A stretch of 9,634 nucleotides of DNA from Acidobacteriota bacterium (GTDB taxonomy: Bacteria; Acidobacteriota; Terriglobia; Terriglobales; Acidobacteriaceae), in NCBI GenBank assembly GCA_019247235.1, contig JAFAPG010000566.1:1-9634 (forward strand). The letters are read 5' to 3'. The notes beneath the pieces were generated by a model. It was not told the DNA's origin and did not search any database. It saw only the letters and a list, made by a program, of their open reading frames with translations. Of this stretch, positions 5,605 to 9,634 are shown piece by piece. The position numbers and the translations under genes were made by a program. Numbering within the stretch: the first letter of the stretch is position 1; each line of letters opens with the position of its first letter.

Positions 5605-6468
5605 TCAGGGCAGGGGGCGTTCGCGTGCCTTGGTCATCTGGTCCAATCGCAACGCCTGTTTATCAAATCCCGCGGTGGGCCCCCGCCAGCGCAGTTGGTC
5701 CACATTCTCGAACAAAGGAATGTCGGTTCGCAGTGTGGCGAGAGTTCGAAAAAGCATAGCCCGATCCCGCTCTCGTACCAAAGTGCCCGCCAAGGCGCTC
5801 GCATTGGCCGCATTCACCCGCCATTCGCAACAGTCTGCGGGGATCGATTCAAGGTGCAGGAATTTGGCAAGGATCGCGGCCGATGATTTCGCTCCCCAGC
5901 CGCGCAACCCCGGATAGCCATCGGCGGCGTCCCCTACTAAGGCTAGGTAGTCCGGAATGGATCGCGGGGGAACACCGAATTTCTTGACCACTCCGGCTTC
6001 ATCTAGTGTGGTCCGGGTGCGGCGATTCAGTTGGACCACACGAGTGCCTCGCACACATTGAGCAAGATCCTTATCCGGAGTGCAGACGATAACCTGTTCC
6101 ACGCGAGGATCTTGCGTCGCCAGCATGGCTGCCGCAGCGAGGGCGTCGTCAGCCTCAAACTCGACCATCGGCCAGACCACAATGCCGGCGGCTTTGACAA
6201 GATCTTCGAGCAAGGGAAATTGTGCCAATAGCTCGGCTTCGACGCCGGCGCTGGTCTTGTAGCCGGGCCACAGTTGATTGCGAAAGGATTCGATCACGTG
6301 GTCGGTTGCGACCGCGATGTGGGTGACGCCCGCGGCAATCATCGCGAGCAGCGAGCGAACCACCCCACGCACGGCGGCCACTTCTCTGCCCCGGTCATCG
6401 CGTACTGAAGGAAGAGCGTAATAGTGGCGAAACAACTCGTAGGTGCCATCGACCAGATAAATCTGCAC
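5605..6468 (-). CDS. Stand-alone 5'-3' exonuclease/flap endonuclease (PolA N-terminal domain family)
   Basis: The 287-residue product is the FEN-type nuclease module without a polymerase. The acidic metal-binding residues are all visible: Asp7 in LVDGTYELFRHYYA, Asp56 in VATDHV, Glu105/Asp107/Asp108 in EFEADDALA, Asp132/Asp134 in CTPDKDLAQ, and Asp180/Asp183 in LVGDAADGYPG. The FRNQLWPGYK segment corresponds to the arch-region F-R-x-x-x-x-P-x-Y-K of the family. The helix-hairpin-helix part (GLRGWGAKSSAAIL) departs from the usual G-V-x-G-I-G-x-K-T-A but keeps the glycines and lysine. Such proteins remove RNA primers or flaps. The start codon is GTG, with GGAG six bases upstream. It is convergent with the selenoprotein gene and appears monocistronic. 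Confidence 0.88.
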   Translation of the reverse strand: MQIYLVDGTYELFRHYYALPSVRDDRGREVAAVRGVVRSLLAMIAAGVTHIAVATDHVIESFRNQLWPGYKTSAGVEAELLAQFPLLEDLVKAAGIVVWPMVEFEADDALAAAAMLATQDPRVEQVIVCTPDKDLAQCVRGTRVVQLNRRTRTTLDEAGVVKKFGVPPRSIPDYLALVGDAADGYPGLRGWGAKSSAAILAKFLHLESIPADCCEWRVNAANASALAGTLVRERDRAMLFRTLATLRTDIPLFENVDQLRWRGPTAGFDKQALRLDQMTKARERPLP

Positions 6469-6618
6469 GCCTTGCTCCGACTGAAGGAATGGAGGATATC
6501 AACCGCCGGCGGAAGAAGATAATGCCTCGATCATGCCTCCCGAAACCACCCAACTTCGCGCCTGCATTCGAAATCGCCAGCGAGAGACACTCTCTCATTG
6601 GCCCTAAAAGGGCAGTCT

Positions 6619-6628
6619 ATTGTAGTAG
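6619..6628 (+). repeat. ATTGTAGTAG motif, copy 1
   Basis: The first of two identical 10-mers upstream of the DinB-like gene; the second is at 6674-6683. The TGTA/TACA core recalls BlaI/MecI-type operators, but full dyad symmetry is not evident, so the assignment is speculative. Confidence 0.35.
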
Positions 6629-6673
6629 GGTATGGCTTGATTCCCAAGCGCCCGGCCAGGCAAATCGAGTTGA

Positions 6674-6683
6674 ATTGTAGTAG
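6674..6683 (+). repeat. ATTGTAGTAG motif, copy 2
   Basis: The second identical copy, 55 bp after the first and about 100 bp before the ATG of the DinB-like gene. The core is repeated again in inverted form at 6743-6748. Confidence 0.35.
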
Positions 6684-6783
6684 ATGCCAGGTAAGTGCAC
6701 CGATTGTAATTCTCTTGGCTCAGCTTATGATGGAAGGTGCTGTACTACTCTAAATCTGAGCACCGGGGACCGGAGCGTGGTTC

Positions 6784-7296
6784 ATGGCAATAAAGACAAA
6801 CGAGCTGTTTCTTGCATTTTCCCGCCGTAAGCTGCTCGAACAATATTGGCCGCGTCTGCGGGCCTGTGTCGAATTGCTCAGCGATGAACAACTGTGGTGG
6901 CGACCCAATGACGCCAGCAACAGCATTGGCAACCTGATGCTGCATCTGAACGGCAACGTGCGCCAGTGGCTGGTGGCATCGTTTAATCGACTGACCGACA
7001 CTCGTGATCGGCCGGCTGAATTTAAGGCTCTAACGGGCGCCGGGGGTTCGCAGCTGCTGGCTCAACTAGGAAAAACCATGGAGGAGGCAGATGAAGTTCT
7101 GGCCCGCCTCGAGGAAAGTGATTTGACGACGATTTTTAAAATTCAAGGCTATGATGTCAGCGGTTTAGAAGCGATCTATCAGGTGGTCGAACATTTTGGC
7201 TTACATTACGGACAAATCGTTTACATCACCAAGATGTTGCATGGAGGAGACCTGGGCTTTTACCGTGAACTCGAAAAGACCGGCAAGGCTTCTTAG
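6784..7296 (+). CDS. DinB-superfamily protein (DUF1572-like)
   Basis: This 170-residue protein has the DinB-like helical bundle and its three-histidine metal site: His54 in NLMLHLNGNVRQW, then His137 and His141 in VEHFGLHYGQIVYITK. The start of the domain is recognisable from LLSDEQLWWRPNDASNSIGN, the common E-Q-L-W-W-R-P motif of the DUF1572-type subgroup. No enzymatic activity is established for this group; relatives are metal-dependent thiol transferases or uncharacterised stress proteins. A GGAG about nine bases before the ATG supports the start. It ends 11 bp before the stop of the convergent DUF3303-like gene. It is only distantly similar to the DinB-like protein at 2632-3201, so it is not a recent duplicate. 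Confidence 0.85.
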   Translation: MAIKTNELFLAFSRRKLLEQYWPRLRACVELLSDEQLWWRPNDASNSIGNLMLHLNGNVRQWLVASFNRLTDTRDRPAEFKALTGAGGSQLLAQLGKTMEEADEVLARLEESDLTTIFKIQGYDVSGLEAIYQVVEHFGLHYGQIVYITKMLHGGDLGFYRELEKTGKAS

Positions 7297-7307
7297 AAGA
7301 CCGCGCC

Positions 7308-7598
7308 TTATTGCGATCCGAGTAGGGGAGCTATGCGCACGCCTGCGTCCTGCGAGGTTATGACCGAGCGCACTTCAAAATCAACGATGTCGCTCCAATG
7401 TGCCATCCACTGATTCAAAAGCTCGAGGTCCTCGGTCTCCATCAATTGGTAACAGCGACACAGATCCTCGGTCACCCAACTGGAAATGTAACGCAGGCCA
7501 GGAGGGGTCAATCGCCCGCGGTCGCGAAATCTTCGATAAACCGCTATCGCATCACCATTTCTAAACGTCTCAATAACCATGTACAGTTGCCTGCTCAT
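7308..7598 (-). CDS. DUF3303-like small protein
   Basis: This 96-residue protein begins near YMVIETFRNGDAIAVYRRF and continues GLRYISSWV, DLCRCYQLMET and HWSDIVDFEV. That pattern matches the small DUF3303-type alpha/beta-barrel-like proteins, in which the M-V-I-E-x-F opening and the C-Y-Q-L-M-E strand are typical. No function is known. I chose the ATG at 7596-7598, which has GAGG four bases upstream. A TTG one codon earlier is possible but less likely, and an ATG at 7578-7580 (MVIETF) would give the shortest form. It is convergent with the DinB-like gene. Two cysteines (CRC) are present, with no evidence that they bind metal. Confidence 0.75.
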   Translation of the reverse strand: MSRQLYMVIETFRNGDAIAVYRRFRDRGRLTPPGLRYISSWVTEDLCRCYQLMETEDLELLNQWMAHWSDIVDFEVRSVITSQDAGVRIAPLLGSQ

Positions 7599-7705
7599 CA
7601 AACCTCGCCAATCCCGGCGACGAACCAGCCGACGCGATCCGTTCCACCTACGCAGTATACCCGCGCCCTGAAGAAGCGACCGCTGGGGGTCAGTCCGCGA
7701 GTGAA

Positions 7706-7737
7706 TTGAACGGATCCCGCAAAGGATTCACTATAAT
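7706..7737 (+). promoter_or_regulatory. Putative promoter of the TonB-receptor gene
   Basis: A perfect TATAAT lies at 7732-7737. TTGAAC at 7706-7711 is a possible -35, but the 20-bp spacer is longer than usual. A transcription start about seven bases after the -10 would fall near 7744, only about three bases before the ATG at 7747, so the mRNA would be almost leaderless. No ribosome-binding site lies at normal distance before the ATG, which is consistent with this. Confidence 0.5.
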
Positions 7738-7746
7738 GCGGTTTAA

Positions 7747-9634
7747 ATGCCAGGAGTTTTTCCCCCTCGCAAAGTCGTTTTCCTTAGCTGGATTGCATTC
7801 TGCCTTCCCTGGGCCGCGGCAAACGCTCGGCCCGCTTCCTGGCATGGAAGGCTGCTTGATAGCGAAGGCCGGCCGCTCTCTGACACTACCTTGGTGCTGC
7901 GCTCGACGTCGGGAAAAACCAGCTATTCAACCACCAGTCTGAGCGATGGCAAGTTCTTTCTGCCTGCGATCGCTTCCGATGCGTACGAATTATCCGTACA
8001 AATGAAAGGCACGACGTATCGGACGGCAAATCCAGTAGTGATTCACGAAGGGGAAGCGGTGATCTCAGTGGTCAGGCTGAGCATAGAGCGTAAAGATGTT
8101 CACCTGACGTTATCTGCACCGAGGTCGGAGTCTCAGGCGACAGGTGGCGAGCATCTATCGAGCGCGGAGATTTCTAGCCTACCGCTTAATTCCCGGGACT
8201 TCAGCAAGCTGCTGCTTCTAGCCGCCGGCACCATGACCGATCAAAATGGGGCAGCAAATTTCACGCAGCAGTTCGCGGTTAACGGGCAGCGGGGCACTGC
8301 CACGGTGTTTGCCCTTGACGGATCGGATGCGACCGATCCAGAAATGGGGGGAGCCACTTTTGCCAATCTCAACGTTGACGCAATTGAAGAGGTCCAGGCG
8401 AGCAGCGGCGTGATGCCCCCTGAGATCGGACATGGAGCCGCCAGCTACACCAATGTTGTGACCAAAACCGGAAGCGATCAAGTCCACGGGAGCGTGTTCG
8501 AATTCGTTCGCAACGCGGCCTTCGATGCCAAGAACTACTTCGATCCGCCAGCTGCCATTAGCCACCGCCGCATTCCACCGTTTGTGCGCAATGAATTTGG
8601 CTTTACCAATGGCGGTCCTGTGGTGCTGCCGCAGGTTTACGATGGTAGAAAACGGACCTTCTATTTTGCTGAGTACCAAGGATTCCGCCAATTGCTGGGG
8701 ACCACGCAAGTCTTTCCCGTCCCGACCGTGGCGGAAAGACAGGGTATCGACACCACCACATTTCCCGGCGACAGCTTAATGGTGCCAGTCAACCCCGCTA
8801 TGCAACCGGTGTTGCGGGCCTATCCCTTGCCCAACACACCTGAAGGACCGTTTGGTGCTCGCACTTATTCAACTTCCTCGAAAGTTTCCACCACCACCGA
8901 TCAATTTTCGCTGCGAGTGGATCATCATATTTCCGATAAAGCCTCTCTGCTTGCTCGCTTCAGCCTGAACCAAGTCACCGGACCATTGACTGATCCCGAC
9001 CAGACGGCGATTGATCCCAGCTTCGCGGTTCAATTTTTTGATCATCAACGCAACGCGACCGTGAAATATACGCGCACCGTCAGTCCGCACCTGACCTCGC
9101 AAACTGCAGTGGGTTATGTTCGTAGTACCCCGTTTTTTCCTACCCCCAATCACGTTCAACCCGCGATCGCCTTTGACGATGGGCTGTTTCAGAGTTTTAA
9201 TAGCCCCGGTGGTTCCGTCTTCGGCGCTTACGGCAACCTATATCAGCTCAGGCAAGACATGATCGGCATTCGCCGCTCGCACACCTTCAAGTGGGGCATG
9301 GAAATCCGAGTAAACCGGGACTCTACCATCTTCGCCAACAATGCCAATGGCGCCTACACGTTTGGAGGAGGACCGGCCTATTCGCCCGTATTCATTCCTT
9401 CCGCCAGCGGCACACACAATATCCAGATAGGAGACCGGCTGCCCGACTCATTGCTCGGTCTACTTACCGCGGCACCTTACTCCTATAGCATCATTGCCGC
9501 CGCTGCTCTGACACCCACGGGAAACCGATTCGATGAAGCGGGTGTGCGTCGCGAAGCCTACGATTTCTATTTCGCCGACAACTGGAAGGCAAATTCGCGG
9601 GTGAGCGTTAATTACGGGTTACGATATGAGGTGA
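7747..9634 (+). CDS. TonB-dependent receptor with carboxypeptidase-regulatory-like domain (3' end beyond window)
   Basis: The frame opens with ATG directly after an in-frame TAA (7744-7746) and stays open for 629 codons to the window edge. A signal peptide covers residues 1-27 (KVVFLSWIAFCLPWAAANA). A Cna-B/carboxypeptidase-regulatory-like domain lies at about 28-110 (GRLLDSEGRPLSDTTLVLRS onward). A plug domain follows at about 135-245, with LPLNSRDFSKLLLL, FAVNGQR, FALDGSDATDPE, NVDAIEEVQ and VVTKTGSDQVHGSVFEFVRN. Alternating beta-barrel strands take up the rest, for example TFYFAEYQGFRQ, SLRVDHHISDKASLLARFSL and SVNYGLRYEV. This is the large Oar/SusC-like outer-membrane receptor type expanded in Acidobacteria, taking up polysaccharide fragments or other large ligands; the substrate is unknown. 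No TonB box is evident. The barrel is incomplete only because the window ends. Confidence 0.93.
   Translation, partial: MPGVFPPRKVVFLSWIAFCLPWAAANARPASWHGRLLDSEGRPLSDTTLVLRSTSGKTSYSTTSLSDGKFFLPAIASDAYELSVQMKGTTYRTANPVVIHEGEAVISVVRLSIERKDVHLTLSAPRSESQATGGEHLSSAEISSLPLNSRDFSKLLLLAAGTMTDQNGAANFTQQFAVNGQRGTATVFALDGSDATDPEMGGATFANLNVDAIEEVQASSGVMPPEIGHGAASYTNVVTKTGSDQVHGSVFEFVRNAAFDAKNYFDPPAAISHRRIPPFVRNEFGFTNGGPVVLPQVYDGRKRTFYFAEYQGFRQLLGTTQVFPVPTVAERQGIDTTTFPGDSLMVPVNPAMQPVLRAYPLPNTPEGPFGARTYSTSSKVSTTTDQFSLRVDHHISDKASLLARFSLNQVTGPLTDPDQTAIDPSFAVQFFDHQRNATVKYTRTVSPHLTSQTAVGYVRSTPFFPTPNHVQPAIAFDDGLFQSFNSPGGSVFGAYGNLYQLRQDMIGIRRSHTFKWGMEIRVNRDSTIFANNANGAYTFGGGPAYSPVFIPSASGTHNIQIGDRLPDSLLGLLTAAPYSYSIIAAAALTPTGNRFDEAGVRREAYDFYFADNWKANSRVSVNYGLRYEV

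Larger units (their letters stand above)
6469..6783. other. 315-bp divergent intergenic region with a repeated ATTGTAGTAG motif
   Basis: The region separates the minus-strand exonuclease from the plus-strand DinB-like gene and should hold both promoters. No gene is visible. ATTGTAGTAG occurs twice in direct orientation (6619-6628 and 6674-6683), 55 bp apart. The inverted core TACTAC occurs at 6743-6748, near the downstream gene. These may be regulator sites. Confidence 0.5.

Noticed and set aside
8218..8709. 163-codon minus-strand ORF inside the receptor
   Set aside because: It is antisense to clear TonB-receptor plug-domain coding sequence.

Overview
The window looks like chromosomal DNA of an Acidobacteriota bacterium (Terriglobia/Koribacter-like). 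This is inferred from gene content: a large TonB-dependent receptor with an N-terminal carboxypeptidase-regulatory-like domain, the tail of a MacB/FtsX-type permease, a Tat-exported xylose-isomerase-like TIM barrel, two DinB-superfamily proteins and a DUF3303-like protein. GC content is moderately high and intergenic gaps are long. There are no rRNA or tRNA genes, insertion sequences or CRISPR arrays.

Layout. 1-176: C-terminus of an ABC-transporter permease (+). 177-694: no convincing gene. 695-1726: Tat-signal sugar isomerase/epimerase-like protein (+), ending convergently on a Spy/CpxP-like periplasmic protein (1838-2350, -), with an 8-bp-stem hairpin between them. 2632-3201 (-) and 3277-3888 (+): a DinB-like protein and a TetR-family regulator transcribed divergently from a short spacer that holds two near-identical 18-bp palindromic sites, 31 bp apart, lying over a plausible promoter. 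3889-4392: no convincing gene. 4393-4773 and 4800-5558 (+): a two-gene unit described below. 5605-6468 (-): stand-alone 5'-3' exonuclease of the FEN/PolA N-terminal family. 6784-7296 (+): second DinB-like protein. 7308-7598 (-): DUF3303-like protein. 7747-9634 (+): TonB-dependent receptor running off the window end, with a TATAAT box so close to the ATG that its mRNA may be nearly leaderless.

The main discovery is at 4800-5558. Read conventionally this is two short ORFs separated by an in-frame UGA at 5151-5153. Read through, it is one 252-residue membrane-anchored thioredoxin-fold protein. The UGA falls exactly where vertebrate iodothyronine deiodinases carry selenocysteine (local sequence FGSYT-U-PPF, then YITEAHPSD), and deiodinase-like sequence continues to the C-terminus. 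A hairpin with a GGU apical loop begins 10 nt after the UGA, with 17 nt between the UGA and the loop, which fits the bacterial SECIS pattern. I therefore annotate a bacterial deiodinase-like selenoprotein. It is probably co-transcribed with a small secreted three-cysteine protein that might be a redox partner. The selenium-incorporation genes (selA, selB, selC, selD) are not in this window.
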